From Micromonospora chalcea (GTDB lineage Bacteria; Actinomycetota; Actinomycetes; Mycobacteriales; Micromonosporaceae): a DNA stretch of 52,027 bases. Position numbers and translations under genes: made by a program. Shown here in pieces: positions 10,037 to 19,229 of this stretch. How positions within the stretch are numbered: position 1 is the first letter of the stretch; every line of letters begins with the position of its first letter. The stretch spans positions 1-52,027 of the forward strand of contig NZ_MAGP01000125.1 of the NCBI RefSeq assembly GCF_002926165.1, given 5' to 3'. The notes below the pieces were generated by a model that was not told the origin of the DNA, ran no database searches, and saw only the letters and a program-made list of their open reading frames with translations.

Positions 10037-10870
10037 ATGGCAGCAGGTCCGGTGGCGTTCGTGCTCGGCGGCGGGGGAGTGCTCGGCGCGGTCGAGGTGG
10101 GGATGCTGCGCGCCCTGTTCCGCGCCCGGATCAAACCCGACCTGGTGCTGGGCACCTCGATCGGCGCGGTCAACGGCGCCCTGGTCGCCGCCGACCCGAC
10201 CGAGGCGGTCACCGACCGGCTGGTCCGGCTCTGGGCGTCGCCCGAGGCCAGCGAGGTGTACGGCGACTCGGTCGCCCGCCAGCTGCGCCGGTTCGCCGCC
10301 CGTACCCACCTGCACTCGCCCCGGCCGCTGTACCGCCTGCTGGAGAGCACACTGGGCGAGGACACCACCTTCGCCGACCTGGCCGTGCCGTTCCGCTGCT
10401 GCGCCGCGAACATCGAGCGCGCCGCCGAGCACTGGTTCCACAGCGGGCCGCTGGTGCCGGCCGTGCTCGCCTCCGCCTCGGTGCCCGGGCTGCTGCCCCC
10501 GACCCAGATCGACGGCCAGCACTACATCGACGGCGGCGTGGTCAACTCGATCCCGGTCGGCGAGGCGGTGCTGCTCGGCGCGAAGCAGATCTTCGTGCTC
10601 CAGGTGGGCCGGATAGAGCGTGAGCTGAGCCCGCCGCGCCGCCCCTGGGAGATCGCCCAGGTGGCGTTCGAGATCGCCCGCCGGCACCGGTTCGCGCGGG
10701 AGATGGCGGCGCTGCCCGAGGACGTGGAGGTGCACGTGCTGCCCACCGGCGGGCTGGAGCCGCGCGACGACAGCCCGTGGGCGTACCGGGACACCGCGGC
10801 GGTGGGCCGGCGGATCAGCCGGGCGTACACTGCCTCCCGCCGATACCTGGACACCGCGCTGGAGCGCTGA
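10037..10870 (+). CDS. Patatin-like phospholipase (RssA/NTE type)
   Basis: 277 residues. The Ser-Asp dyad is complete: oxyanion loop GGGGVLGA, nucleophile Ser41 in GTSIG and Asp165 in DGG (HYIDGGVVN). Predicted to hydrolyse phospholipid or lysophospholipid acyl esters at the inner membrane. ATG at 10037 is favoured because CCAGGATG lies 9 bases upstream; ATG at 10028 (MNVMAAG) is close behind. The stop TGA directly abuts the ATG of the next gene, an acyltransferase-like protein, so the two are co-translated and suggest a lipid-remodelling pair. Confidence 0.9.
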   Translation: MAAGPVAFVLGGGGVLGAVEVGMLRALFRARIKPDLVLGTSIGAVNGALVAADPTEAVTDRLVRLWASPEASEVYGDSVARQLRRFAARTHLHSPRPLYRLLESTLGEDTTFADLAVPFRCCAANIERAAEHWFHSGPLVPAVLASASVPGLLPPTQIDGQHYIDGGVVNSIPVGEAVLLGAKQIFVLQVGRIERELSPPRRPWEIAQVAFEIARRHRFAREMAALPEDVEVHVLPTGGLEPRDDSPWAYRDTAAVGRRISRAYTASRRYLDTALER

Positions 10871-11896
10871 ATGCCGATGCCACCCCGCTGGCTACGCCGG
10901 CTGGTGCTCGCTCCTGGAGTGGTGCTGCTGGCCGTCTTCGTGGTGACCACGCTGCCCGGCTGGGCGCTGCTGGCGCTCGCCGCGTCCCCGCTGGTGCCGG
11001 GACGGCTGCGCCCGCTGCGGCTGCTCTGGATCGGCACCGTCTACCTGGTCTGGGACGCCGCCGCGCTGCTCGCCCTGTTCCTGCTCTGGCTCGCCTCGGG
11101 CTTCGGCGCGTACAAGCGCGCGCCGGCCTTCCAGCGGGCCCACTACGTGCTGGCCGGCTGGTTCCTGCGGTTCATGTTCTGGCAGGCCCGGTGGACGCTG
11201 CGGCTGAGCATCGACGTGGTCGGCACCGACCCGGACACCGCCCTGCCGGGCCGCCCCGAACTGGTGGTCTGCCGGCACGCCGGGCCGGGCGACTCGTTCA
11301 TCCTGATCCACGCGCTGGTGAACTGGTTCAAGCGGGAACCCCGGATCGTGCTCAAGGAGACGCTCCAGTGGGATCCGGCCATCGACGTGCTGCTCAACCG
11401 GTTGCCCAACCGGTTCATCGCGGCCGGGCCGGACGGGCGGGGGTCGGTGGTGCGGCAGATCGCGCACCTGGCCACCGGCCTGGACGACGACGACGCCTTC
11501 GTGATCTTCCCGGAGGGCGGCAACTTCACCCCGTCGCGGCGGCTGCGCGCGATCGACCGGCTGCGGTCGCTCGGCCTGGAACGGATGGCGCGGCGGGCCG
11601 AGCGGATGCAGCACGTGCTCGCCCCGCAGCCGGGCGGGCTGCTCGCCGCGCTCGACGCCGCGCCGGACGCCGGGGTGATCTTCGTGGCGCACACCGGCCT
11701 GGACCAGATGCTCACCGTCGCGGACGTGTGGCGCGAGCTGCCGATGGACAAGCGGATCGTGATGCGGTTCTGGTCGGTGCCGCCGGAGGAGGTCCCGACC
11801 GGCGAGCAGGAACGCATCGACTGGCTGTTCGACTGGTGGGCCCGCATCGACACCTGGATCGCGGCCAACCGCAACGGCACGGCCGACGACGCCTGA
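10871..11896 (+). CDS. Membrane lysophospholipid acyltransferase-like protein
   Basis: 341 residues. Two to three hydrophobic helices (about 12-40, 49-75, 92-110) precede a PlsC-type domain with an HX4D motif in CRHAGPGDSF, a FPEG motif (VIFPEGGNF) and a basic acceptor-site stretch TPSRRLR. It resembles actinobacterial 1-acyl-glycerol-3-phosphate acyltransferase-like proteins, though the text around the His/Asp is divergent. The ATG immediately follows the patatin stop. A deacylating patatin next to an acyltransferase suggests phospholipid acyl exchange (inference). Confidence 0.8.
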   Translation: MPMPPRWLRRLVLAPGVVLLAVFVVTTLPGWALLALAASPLVPGRLRPLRLLWIGTVYLVWDAAALLALFLLWLASGFGAYKRAPAFQRAHYVLAGWFLRFMFWQARWTLRLSIDVVGTDPDTALPGRPELVVCRHAGPGDSFILIHALVNWFKREPRIVLKETLQWDPAIDVLLNRLPNRFIAAGPDGRGSVVRQIAHLATGLDDDDAFVIFPEGGNFTPSRRLRAIDRLRSLGLERMARRAERMQHVLAPQPGGLLAALDAAPDAGVIFVAHTGLDQMLTVADVWRELPMDKRIVMRFWSVPPEEVPTGEQERIDWLFDWWARIDTWIAANRNGTADDA

Positions 11897-11952
11897 GCGG
11901 AATCGCCGCGCGTGTTCAGCGCGGTGCCAGGTCCGCCGCGTAGGGTGCGCTG

Positions 11953-12273
11953 GTGGACCAGATCTGCGTGGTGACGACTGTGGTGGACGCCCGCGGGGTG
12001 GCGGACGTGTTGGCGGCCGCGGCCGTCGCCGGCCGACTCGCGGCCTGCGCCCAGGTCGGCGGCCCGGTGGACAGCACCTACTGGTGGCAGTCGGCGATCC
12101 AGACCACCGCCGAGTGGCAGGTACGGTTCAAGACCGCACCGGACCGGGTCGACGCCCTGGTCGACCAGCTCCGCGCCAACCACCCGTACGAGGTGCCGGA
12201 GATCCTGGTCAGCCGGGAGGACAGCGGCAACCCCGCGTACACCACCTGGGTACACGAGCAGACCCGGCCCTAG
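11953..12273 (+). CDS. cutA: Divalent cation tolerance protein CutA
   Basis: 106 residues, the normal CutA1 length. Family features include the N-terminal TTVVD strand, LAACAQV, the aromatic YWWQ stretch and the hallmark NHPYEVPEI near residue 78. CutA1 proteins form very stable trimers and were named for copper tolerance in E. coli; the actual role is still unclear. The GTG start at 11953 has no strong ribosome site, and the gene lies 56 bp after the acyltransferase-like gene on the same strand. Confidence 0.92.
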   Translation: MDQICVVTTVVDARGVADVLAAAAVAGRLAACAQVGGPVDSTYWWQSAIQTTAEWQVRFKTAPDRVDALVDQLRANHPYEVPEILVSREDSGNPAYTTWVHEQTRP

Positions 12274-12320
12274 GTACTCCTACTCTGTCCGTCCGCCCCG
12301 CCGCTGACGAAGCTGGCGGG

Positions 12321-15300
12321 GTGGAGAACACCGGCTACCCCTGCCCCGGTTGCGGCGCCCCGGCCGACCTCGTCGCCGGATGCCGCACCTGCGGCCGTCC
12401 GCCCTACCCGCCCGCCGCCGAGGTGGTCCGGCTGGACCGGGAGATCACCGAGCTGGCGCCGCGCGTCGAGGCGGCCCGGCTCGCGTACCACGATCTGTCC
12501 GGCCGCCTGTCCACGGCCCGGCAGCGGCGGTCGGCGCTGGCCGCCCGGATCCGTCAGGAGATCCCCGTGCCGGGCGCCGCCGGTCCCGCGCCGCTCCCGG
12601 CGCCGCCGCCGCGTCAAATCCCGCAGGCCCCCGCCCCGGTACGCCCCGGCGGCGCGGAAACCTCCACCCGGGCGGTGCAGGGGCTGCTGTTCGTCCTGGG
12701 TGGACTGCTGCTCGGCACCGCCGCCGTGGTGTTCACCGCTGTCGCCTGGGCCACGTTCGGGGTGACCGGCCGGGCGCTGGTCCTGCTGGCGGTCACCGCG
12801 CTTGCTCTGGCCGCGCCGCTCGTCGCCCGGGCGCGCGGGCTGCGCGGCACCGCCGAGACGCTCGCCTCGGTGGCGTTGCTGCTGGTGGTCCTGGACGGGT
12901 ACGCCGCCTGGTCGGTGGACCTGTTCGGGGTGACCGGCCTGCCCGGCAGCCGGTACGCGGCGCTGGTCGCTGCCGTCAGTACCGCGGTGGCGGCCGGATA
13001 CGCGCTGGTCAGCCGGCTCACCGCACCCTGGTTCGCGGCGTGGCTGCTGGCGCAGCCGGTGCTGCCCCTGGCCGTGGCCGCGTTCCGGCCCACCGCCGCC
13101 GGCTGGGCGCTGGTGCTGACCGCCGTGGCGCTCGGCGACCTCGCGGTGGTGGTGGCGCTGCGCCGCCGTACCTCCGGCAACCGCGCCGCGGTGGCGGCCG
13201 GGCTGGTGCTGGGCTGGACCGGGCACGGCGTGGCGCTGGTCCTGGCGGCCGGCTGCGCGCTGGTGCCGCTGGCGGTCGGCCACGCGGCGGGCACGCCGCT
13301 GCTGGCCGGTGGCCCGCTGCTGCTGGTGGTGCTGGCAGCGGTCGCGGGCGCGGTCGCGGCCGGCGGCCGGTTCTGGCGCGCGACCACCACCGGACTGCTG
13401 GCGCCGGTGCTCGCGGGCGCGTTGATCCGGCCGGTCGCCGAGCTGCGTTCCGGGCTGCTGCTGATCGCCGCCGGCCTCGTGGTGGCGGCGCTCGCCGGTG
13501 CGGTCCGGGCGCTGCCCGCGCCGGTGCGGACCGGTCCGCTCGTGGGCGTGCTCGCGGTGGCCGCCGCGCTGGGCCAGGTCACCGTCGTGCTCACCGGCGT
13601 GGTCGGCGCGGCGACCGCGAGCGCCTCGTTCCCGGCCTGGCAGGGCGGGCGGGACGTGCCGGTCCCGTCCTGGGGCTGGCAGCTCCCGGCGGCCCTGCTG
13701 CTGACCGCCGGCGCGGTCGCGCTGCTGACGCCCCGGGCGGGCCGGCCGCTGGTCGGTGTGATCGCCGCCGGGCTGGTCGCGCTCGCCGCGCCGGCCGTGA
13801 CGGCCGTGCCGTGGCCGCTGGTGCTGGTGGTGGACCTCGTGGCGGCCGCCGCGCTGCTGCTGGCGGCGGTGGCCAGGCCGCGCCCGGGCCGGGTGGTCGT
13901 CCCGGTCGCCGCGTCGGCCGCCGCGGTGCTGTTCGGGCACGCGCTGCTGGTCGGCGTCGCCGCGCCCGGCGGGGCGGTGGCGGTGCTCGCCGTGACGGCG
14001 CTGCTCGGCGTGACGGTGGCCGGGCTGGGCCGGCGCGGGCTGGGCGCGCAGCCGGTCGTCGGCGGCGTCGCGCTCGCGGTGGCGCTGGTCGCCGTACCGG
14101 CGGCGGTGGCCGTCGCGCTGTTCGGCCTCGGCGCGCCGCCGTGGTGGCAACTGCGGGGTGCGGCCGCCGCCGTCGTGGTGCCGGTGGTCGTCGTCCTCGC
14201 CGTCCGTCGCCTGTGGACCGACCTGAGCGGGTACGCCTCGACCGGGCTCGCCGTGGCGCTCGCCGGGACCGGCCTGGTGCCGCTCGTCGCGCCGGGCGGG
14301 GAACCGGTGGCGCTCTACGCGGCGGCGGGGGTCCTGCTGGCGCTCGCCGCCGGGGGTGGCTCCCGGCCGGTGGCCGCCCCGCGCGCGGTCGGCGCCGCGC
14401 TGGCCGTGGTGGCGTTGCTGGCCACGGCGCGGACCGTGCTGCTGGTGCTCGCGGGCCTGCCGGTGCGGCCCGGGTCCGGGGTGCCCGCCGCCGCGGCGGC
14501 TTCCGCCGGGACCGCCCGCGCCGGGCTGGTGCTGCTGCTCCTGGGCGTCGCCGCCGGGGCGTACGCCGCGACGGGTCGCCGCGTCGCGTGGTGGGTCGCC
14601 GGGGCGCCGTTCGGCGCGGTGGCGCTGCCGGTGCTGGCCGAGGCGGCCGGCGCGCCCTGGCCGGTGGTGCCGGCGACGGCGTTCGGGGTCGGGCTGGCCG
14701 CGTTGCTGACCGCCGCGCTGACCGGGGCGTACCGGGCGGTGCTCGTGCCGCTGGCCGTGGTGCTGGCCGTACCCGGGTTCGGTGGTCTGCTCGCCACCCG
14801 GGCCGGGACGCTCGCCGCGCTCGGTGTGCTGGTGGTGGCCGGGGCGGTGACCGGGGCTGCCGGACGGCCGGCGGTGGTCCGGATCGTGGGGTGGCTGGGC
14901 GCCGTCGCGGCGGCCACCGGGTTCGCCCTCGTCGCGTCGCTGACGGCCGGGCAGTCGCTGCGTACCGGGGCGTTCGCGGTCCTGGCCGTCGCGGCCGTGA
15001 CGCTGCACGCGGCGCCGCTGCTGCGCGTGGTCCGGTCCGGGGGTCCGGGCGGCGTCGGGCGGGCCGGCGCGTGGGCGCTGGAGGCGGCGGCGCAGGCGGT
15101 GGCGCTGCTCGCGCTGCTGCTCACCGGCGGCTCGTTGCGGCACGCGGCGGCGGTCTGCGTGCTGTGGGGCGTGGCCGTCGCGGTCCGGGTGCTGCGCCGG
15201 AGCGAGTCGCCGGGCGGGCGTCGCGTGCTGGCCGCGGTGGCCGCCGGCAGCGAACTGGTCGGTGGGTGGCTGGTGCTGGCCGCGCGCGGGGTGGTCGTGC

Positions 15301-15725
15301 TGGAGGCGTACACGCTGCCGGCGGCGGCGCTCGCCCTGGGCGCCGGGCTGCTGGCGCTGCGACGCCGGCCCGGGCTGACCAGCTGGCTGACGCTCGGTCC
15401 GGCGCTCGGCGCGGCGTTCCTGCCGAGCCTCGTGTCGGTGCTCGTCTCCGGTGAGCCGCAGCCGTGGCGGCGGCTCGCGCTCGGCGCGGCGGCGGTGGCG
15501 GTGGTGCTGGGCGGGGCGGCCCGGCGCTGGCAGGCGCCGGTGGTGCTGGGCTCGGCCACGCTGGTGCCGCTGGCGCTGCACGAGCTGGCCCGGGGCTGGG
15601 ACCTGCTGCCCCGCTGGCTCTTCCTGGGCGTGGGCGGGCTGCTGCTGATCGGGCTGGCCGCCACCTACGAGCGGCGCCGGCGTGATCTGGTCCGGCTGCG
15701 CGAGGCCGTGGCCCGGCTCGGCTGA
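12321..15725 (+). CDS. Giant polytopic membrane protein, SCO7613 C-terminal-domain type
   Basis: 1134 residues. The N-terminus carries a zinc-ribbon-like set CPGCG (about 8-12) and CRTCG (about 22-26), then a charged helix (about 36-75) and a Pro/Ala linker, followed by a continuous run of roughly 30 hydrophobic helices rich in Ala, Val, Leu and Gly to about residue 1120. This layout matches the actinobacterial family named for SCO7613 of Streptomyces coelicolor; no function is known. GTG at 12321 is chosen because CPGCG follows at once; the open frame upstream overlaps cutA. No transporter or enzyme motif stands out. Ends before a bidirectional terminator. Confidence 0.82.
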   Translation: MENTGYPCPGCGAPADLVAGCRTCGRPPYPPAAEVVRLDREITELAPRVEAARLAYHDLSGRLSTARQRRSALAARIRQEIPVPGAAGPAPLPAPPPRQIPQAPAPVRPGGAETSTRAVQGLLFVLGGLLLGTAAVVFTAVAWATFGVTGRALVLLAVTALALAAPLVARARGLRGTAETLASVALLLVVLDGYAAWSVDLFGVTGLPGSRYAALVAAVSTAVAAGYALVSRLTAPWFAAWLLAQPVLPLAVAAFRPTAAGWALVLTAVALGDLAVVVALRRRTSGNRAAVAAGLVLGWTGHGVALVLAAGCALVPLAVGHAAGTPLLAGGPLLLVVLAAVAGAVAAGGRFWRATTTGLLAPVLAGALIRPVAELRSGLLLIAAGLVVAALAGAVRALPAPVRTGPLVGVLAVAAALGQVTVVLTGVVGAATASASFPAWQGGRDVPVPSWGWQLPAALLLTAGAVALLTPRAGRPLVGVIAAGLVALAAPAVTAVPWPLVLVVDLVAAAALLLAAVARPRPGRVVVPVAASAAAVLFGHALLVGVAAPGGAVAVLAVTALLGVTVAGLGRRGLGAQPVVGGVALAVALVAVPAAVAVALFGLGAPPWWQLRGAAAAVVVPVVVVLAVRRLWTDLSGYASTGLAVALAGTGLVPLVAPGGEPVALYAAAGVLLALAAGGGSRPVAAPRAVGAALAVVALLATARTVLLVLAGLPVRPGSGVPAAAAASAGTARAGLVLLLLGVAAGAYAATGRRVAWWVAGAPFGAVALPVLAEAAGAPWPVVPATAFGVGLAALLTAALTGAYRAVLVPLAVVLAVPGFGGLLATRAGTLAALGVLVVAGAVTGAAGRPAVVRIVGWLGAVAAATGFALVASLTAGQSLRTGAFAVLAVAAVTLHAAPLLRVVRSGGPGGVGRAGAWALEAAAQAVALLALLLTGGSLRHAAAVCVLWGVAVAVRVLRRSESPGGRRVLAAVAAGSELVGGWLVLAARGVVVLEAYTLPAAALALGAGLLALRRRPGLTSWLTLGPALGAAFLPSLVSVLVSGEPQPWRRLALGAAAVAVVLGGAARRWQAPVVLGSATLVPLALHELARGWDLLPRWLFLGVGGLLLIGLAATYERRRRDLVRLREAVARLG

Positions 15726-15737
15726 CCCGAGCGGCGA

Positions 15738-15765
15738 GCCCTCTCACCGACTGTGGTGAGAGGGC
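15738..15765. terminator. Bidirectional terminator between convergent genes
   Basis: GCCCTCTCACC (15738-15748) pairs perfectly with 15755-15765 around a 6-base loop. It lies between the + strand stop at 15725 and the - strand stop at 15785, so it probably serves both. Confidence 0.8.
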
Positions 15766-15784
15766 TTCGCTGCGCCGGTGCGCC

Positions 15785-16564
15785 TCACCTGATCGGCGAG
15801 CCGCCGTCGACCGGGATGGTGTGGCCGTGGATGAACGACGCGTCGTCGCTGGCGAGGAAGCAGACCGCGCGGGCGATCTCGTGCGGTTCGCCGTACCGGC
15901 CGGCGGGCGCCTGCATGGTCAGGTCGTAGAACGGGAAGTCGCTGGTGATCTCCGCGCCCTCGAAGGCGGCGGTCTTGATCACGCCGGGGCCGATGCCCAC
16001 AGCGCGGATGCCCTGGTGGCCGTAGTCGTAGGCGATCTGCTTGGTGAGCCCGATGACGCCGTGCTTGGCGGTGGTGTACTCCGCGCCGACCTCGCTGGCG
16101 ACCAGGCCGGACGCCGACGACACGTTGATCACGACACCCTTGCCGCGCTCCAGCATGTGCGGCAACGTGGCCTTTGTGGCGAGGAAGACGCCCTTCAGGT
16201 CGACCTCCATGACGCGGTCCCACTGCTTGTTCTCGATCTCCAGCAGCGGCACGTACGCGCCGAACACGCCGGCGTTGTTCACCAGCACGTCGATGCGCCC
16301 GTACGCGTCGAGGGCGGCGCTCACCATGGCGCGTACCGAGTCCTCGTCGGTGACGTCGGCCGCCACCGCCACCGCGTCGCCGCCGGCTTCCTTGACGCGG
16401 GTGACAGTCGCCTCGGCGCGTTCCAGGGAGAGGTCGGAGACGACGACCTTCGCGCCTTCGGCGGCCAGCTCGACGCACATGGACATGCCGAGTCCGGAGC
16501 CGACCTGGTCGGGGCTGAAGCCGCCGCCCGTCACGAGCACCACCTTGTCTGTCAATCCACGCAC
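15785..16564 (-). CDS. SDR-family oxidoreductase with extended glycine loop
   Basis: 259 residues, classical short-chain dehydrogenase/reductase. NAG motif VNNAG is near residue 96; the catalytic Ser150, Tyr163 and Lys167 are in place (Tyr-x3-Lys in YTTAK). The C-terminal IPVDGGSPIR is typical. The cofactor loop is unusual: TGGGFSPDQVGSGLG instead of TGxxxGxG, with about five extra residues. GTG at 16564 is chosen because GGGAG lies 8 bases upstream; ATG at 16633 would add 23 residues without SDR similarity. Substrate unknown; likely NAD(P)-dependent. Divergent from the desaturase gene. Confidence 0.88.
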   Translation of the reverse strand: MRGLTDKVVLVTGGGFSPDQVGSGLGMSMCVELAAEGAKVVVSDLSLERAEATVTRVKEAGGDAVAVAADVTDEDSVRAMVSAALDAYGRIDVLVNNAGVFGAYVPLLEIENKQWDRVMEVDLKGVFLATKATLPHMLERGKGVVINVSSASGLVASEVGAEYTTAKHGVIGLTKQIAYDYGHQGIRAVGIGPGVIKTAAFEGAEITSDFPFYDLTMQAPAGRYGEPHEIARAVCFLASDDASFIHGHTIPVDGGSPIR

Positions 16565-16851
16565 CGCAATGTCTCCCGTCTGTCGATGACCGTGCGTCCG
16601 GCACGGCTGACCGTTCGGATGAACGGCACTCATCTTTACGTACAGATTAGCTGGTCAGAGGGGGTGCGCCCACCGATGCGTGGGCTTGCTGCGGTGTGAC
16701 GAAGATCGTTTGCCCGGGTCCGGCCCGGCGGGGTAGGGACAGCACCACCCCCGAGCCGGGGGTCTGCGGGATTACCCACGGCGACGATCCTCGCCAGAAT
16801 CGGTGACGGAGAGTCGCGTACGAGAGCGTGGCTCGCGCATCGGGGGGCGAC

Positions 16852-17904
16852 ATGACTTCTTCCACGTCGACGGAACCCGCGGCACGGCGGGGCAGCGACT
16901 ACGCGCGGCTGTCCCGCCGCATCGCCGAGGCGGGACTGTTCGAGCGGCGGCCCGGCCGGTACGCGCTGCGGATCGCGCTCACGCTCGGCGCGTTCCTGGC
17001 CGGCTGGGCCGTGGTGGCGCTCGTCGGTGACTCGTGGTGGCAGGTGCCGCTTGCGGTGGTGATGGCGGTGGCCACCACACAGGTGGCGTTCCTCGGCCAC
17101 GACGCCGGGCACCGGCAGATGTTCCGGCGGCGCGGGCCCAGCGAGGCGGCCGGGCTGGTCGCCGGCAACCTCGCCGTCGGGCTCAGCTACGGCTGGTGGG
17201 TCGACAAGCACAACCGCCACCACGCCAACCCGAACCACACCGACGAGGACCCGGACGTCGGCGCGGGCGCGCTGGTGTGGACGTACGAGCAGGCGAGCGC
17301 CACGCGCGGCCTGGGCCGGTGGATGGCCCGCCGCCAGGCGTGGCTGTTCTTCCCGCTGCTGCTGCTGGAAGGGCTGGCGCTGCACGTGGCGAGCGTGCGG
17401 GCGCTCGTCGACCGCGAACCGGACGGGCGGTGGCGGGTGCCGATGCGGCACCGCGCGGTGGAGGCGCTGCTGCTCGCCGCCCACGCCGCCGGCTACCTCG
17501 GTCTGCTGTTCGCGGTCATGTCCCCGGCCAAGGCGCTGGTGTTCGCGGCCGTGCATCAGGGGCTGTGGGGCCTCTACATGGGCTGCTCGTTCGCCCCGAA
17601 CCACAAGGGCATGCCGATGCCCACCGACGAGGACGAGCTGGACTACCTGCGCAAGCAGGTGCTCACCTCGCGCAACGTACGCGGTGGCCGGCTCGTCGAC
17701 CTGGCGCTGGGCGGGCTCAACTACCAGATCGAGCACCACCTGTTCCCGAACATGCCCCGCGCCAACCTGCGCCGGGCCCGGCCGCTGGTGATGGCGTACT
17801 GCGCGGAGCAGGGCGTCCCGTACGCGGAGACCGGGCTGATCGAGTCGTACCGGCAGGCGCTGGCGCACCTGCACGACGTGGGCCGCCCGCTGCGCGCGGG
17901 CTGA
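16852..17904 (+). CDS. Membrane fatty acid desaturase
   Basis: 350 residues with the three histidine boxes of membrane di-iron desaturases: HDAGH (about 83-87), HNRHH (about 116-120) and QIEHH (about 290-294), plus hydrophobic helix pairs at about 38-75, 165-185 and 210-250. It introduces a double bond into acyl chains using O2 and an electron donor, probably adjusting membrane fluidity. ATG at 16852 follows GGGGGGCGAC; an earlier ATG/GTG would extend it by 8 residues. No donor ferredoxin or reductase gene is adjacent. The linoleoyl-CoA/delta-6-like QIEHH box is typical of many actinobacterial members. Confidence 0.93.
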   Translation: MTSSTSTEPAARRGSDYARLSRRIAEAGLFERRPGRYALRIALTLGAFLAGWAVVALVGDSWWQVPLAVVMAVATTQVAFLGHDAGHRQMFRRRGPSEAAGLVAGNLAVGLSYGWWVDKHNRHHANPNHTDEDPDVGAGALVWTYEQASATRGLGRWMARRQAWLFFPLLLLEGLALHVASVRALVDREPDGRWRVPMRHRAVEALLLAAHAAGYLGLLFAVMSPAKALVFAAVHQGLWGLYMGCSFAPNHKGMPMPTDEDELDYLRKQVLTSRNVRGGRLVDLALGGLNYQIEHHLFPNMPRANLRRARPLVMAYCAEQGVPYAETGLIESYRQALAHLHDVGRPLRAG

Positions 17905-18024
17905 CCCGGCCGGCTGCCGGTAGGGTCGTCGCTTGGTGGAGGGCGCGCCACGGTGGTGGCGCGCGGCACGGCGGGGCGTACCACCCCGGCCGCGTCACGG
18001 GACGACATCGTGCGGAGCTGCGGC

Positions 18025-19173
18025 ATGAGATTCGAGATCAGCAAGGTGCTCGACGCCATCGAGGGACGGGTCTGCACCGATCCGTCGCTGGCCCGGGCCG
18101 TGGTCGACCTGGCCGAGGTCATCCGCTGGCAGAACCTGGACGGCGGTCGGCCGGCCAGCCTGCTGCGCCTCGGCATGGTCATCGACGCGCTGTCCCGGCA
18201 GATCGGTGAGGACAGCGTCCCGGTCTACGCGATCGTGCACCGGGCGCTGCTGTCCGACGCCGACCTGACCTCCAACGAGCGGATGGTGGTCCGCCGCTGG
18301 GCCGACGACGGCCTGGTGGAGGTGCTCGACCAGCCCGGTGACCGGATGCTGGAGGTGGCCGACCTGCTCGGCCTGCCGGTGCTCACCCGGGCCCGGCTGG
18401 ACGGGCTGGTCGGCCGGTACCCGTGGCTCGGGCAGGCCGGGCGCGTGCTCGCCCCGGTGCCCGGCGCCGGTGGGCCGGTGTTCATCGCGCACGTCGGCGG
18501 CGGCCAGGACCCGGCCACCGGCAGCCGCTCACCGGCCGGCGTCAAGTTGCTCTCCCGGCAGTGGCGCTGCCCCGAGCCGGGCTGCGCGCTGTTCGGCGGC
18601 GGCGGGGGCGGCGGCGCGTTCGCCGACCTGGCCGCCGTGGACCGGGCGCCGGCCGAGCAGCCGCCGCCCACGCTGCGCACCGGCGCCCCGACCTGCCCCC
18701 GGCACGGCGCGCGGCTCTCCGACGCCGGTCCGCGCCCGCGTACCGAGGTGCTCGCGGTGCGCATCGGCGGGCTGGTGCGCAAGCGGTTCGCGCTCACCGA
18801 GACCGAGCCGGTGCAGGTCGGCCGGGCGCCGGAGGGGCCGGGCGCGGTGACGCTGGGCCAGTGGCTCAACGACGAGGCCCGGCGCTGGATCAGCCGCAGC
18901 CACATCCGGCTGGAGCTGCGCGTGGGCGAGGTGGTGGTCACCGACACCAGCACCAACGGCTCCGGCGTACGCCCGGGTGGCTCGATGGCGGAGAACGAGC
19001 GGATCGCGCTGGCGCCGCAGCAGTCCCGGGTGCTCGCCGAGGGGGACCTGATCGAGCTGTACCCGGGCGTGCAGGTGGGCCGCGCCGCCAAGATGAGCAG
19101 CGACGCCACGTACACCCCGAACTCGGTGATGGCCGAGGCGCCGACGATGGCGATGCGGCTGCCACGTCAGTGA
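18025..19173 (+). CDS. FHA-domain protein with zinc-finger-like insert
   Basis: 382 residues. The N-terminal 150 residues are helical with no recognised fold. The middle carries Cys/His pairs that look metal-binding (CPEPGC and CPRHG, about residues 178-230) around a Gly-rich stretch. A C-terminal FHA domain (about 255-350) has GR, SRSH and TNGSGV, the phosphothreonine-recognition residues. Likely a reader of Ser/Thr-kinase phosphorylation; the kinase at 8404 is a possible but unproven partner. ATG at 18025 is supported by GGAG 7 bases upstream; an ATG at 17953 would add a non-conserved tail. Confidence 0.85.
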   Translation: MRFEISKVLDAIEGRVCTDPSLARAVVDLAEVIRWQNLDGGRPASLLRLGMVIDALSRQIGEDSVPVYAIVHRALLSDADLTSNERMVVRRWADDGLVEVLDQPGDRMLEVADLLGLPVLTRARLDGLVGRYPWLGQAGRVLAPVPGAGGPVFIAHVGGGQDPATGSRSPAGVKLLSRQWRCPEPGCALFGGGGGGGAFADLAAVDRAPAEQPPPTLRTGAPTCPRHGARLSDAGPRPRTEVLAVRIGGLVRKRFALTETEPVQVGRAPEGPGAVTLGQWLNDEARRWISRSHIRLELRVGEVVVTDTSTNGSGVRPGGSMAENERIALAPQQSRVLAEGDLIELYPGVQVGRAAKMSSDATYTPNSVMAEAPTMAMRLPRQ

Positions 19174-19182
19174 CCCGCACGC

Positions 19183-19217
19183 GAAGGCGCCGGGACCGTC
19201 GCGGTCCCGGCGCCTTC
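19183..19217. terminator. Bidirectional terminator
   Basis: Perfect 16-bp arms (19183-19198 and 19202-19217) around a TCG loop, between the convergent stops at 19173 and 19230. Confidence 0.9.
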
Positions 19218-19229
19218 TCGCGTACGGCC

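Noticed and set aside
12270..15581. 1103-residue open frame on the minus strand opposite the giant membrane protein
   Set aside because: Its translation is Arg/Gln/His/Pro-rich low complexity, a codon-bias shadow of the real gene in very GC-rich DNA.
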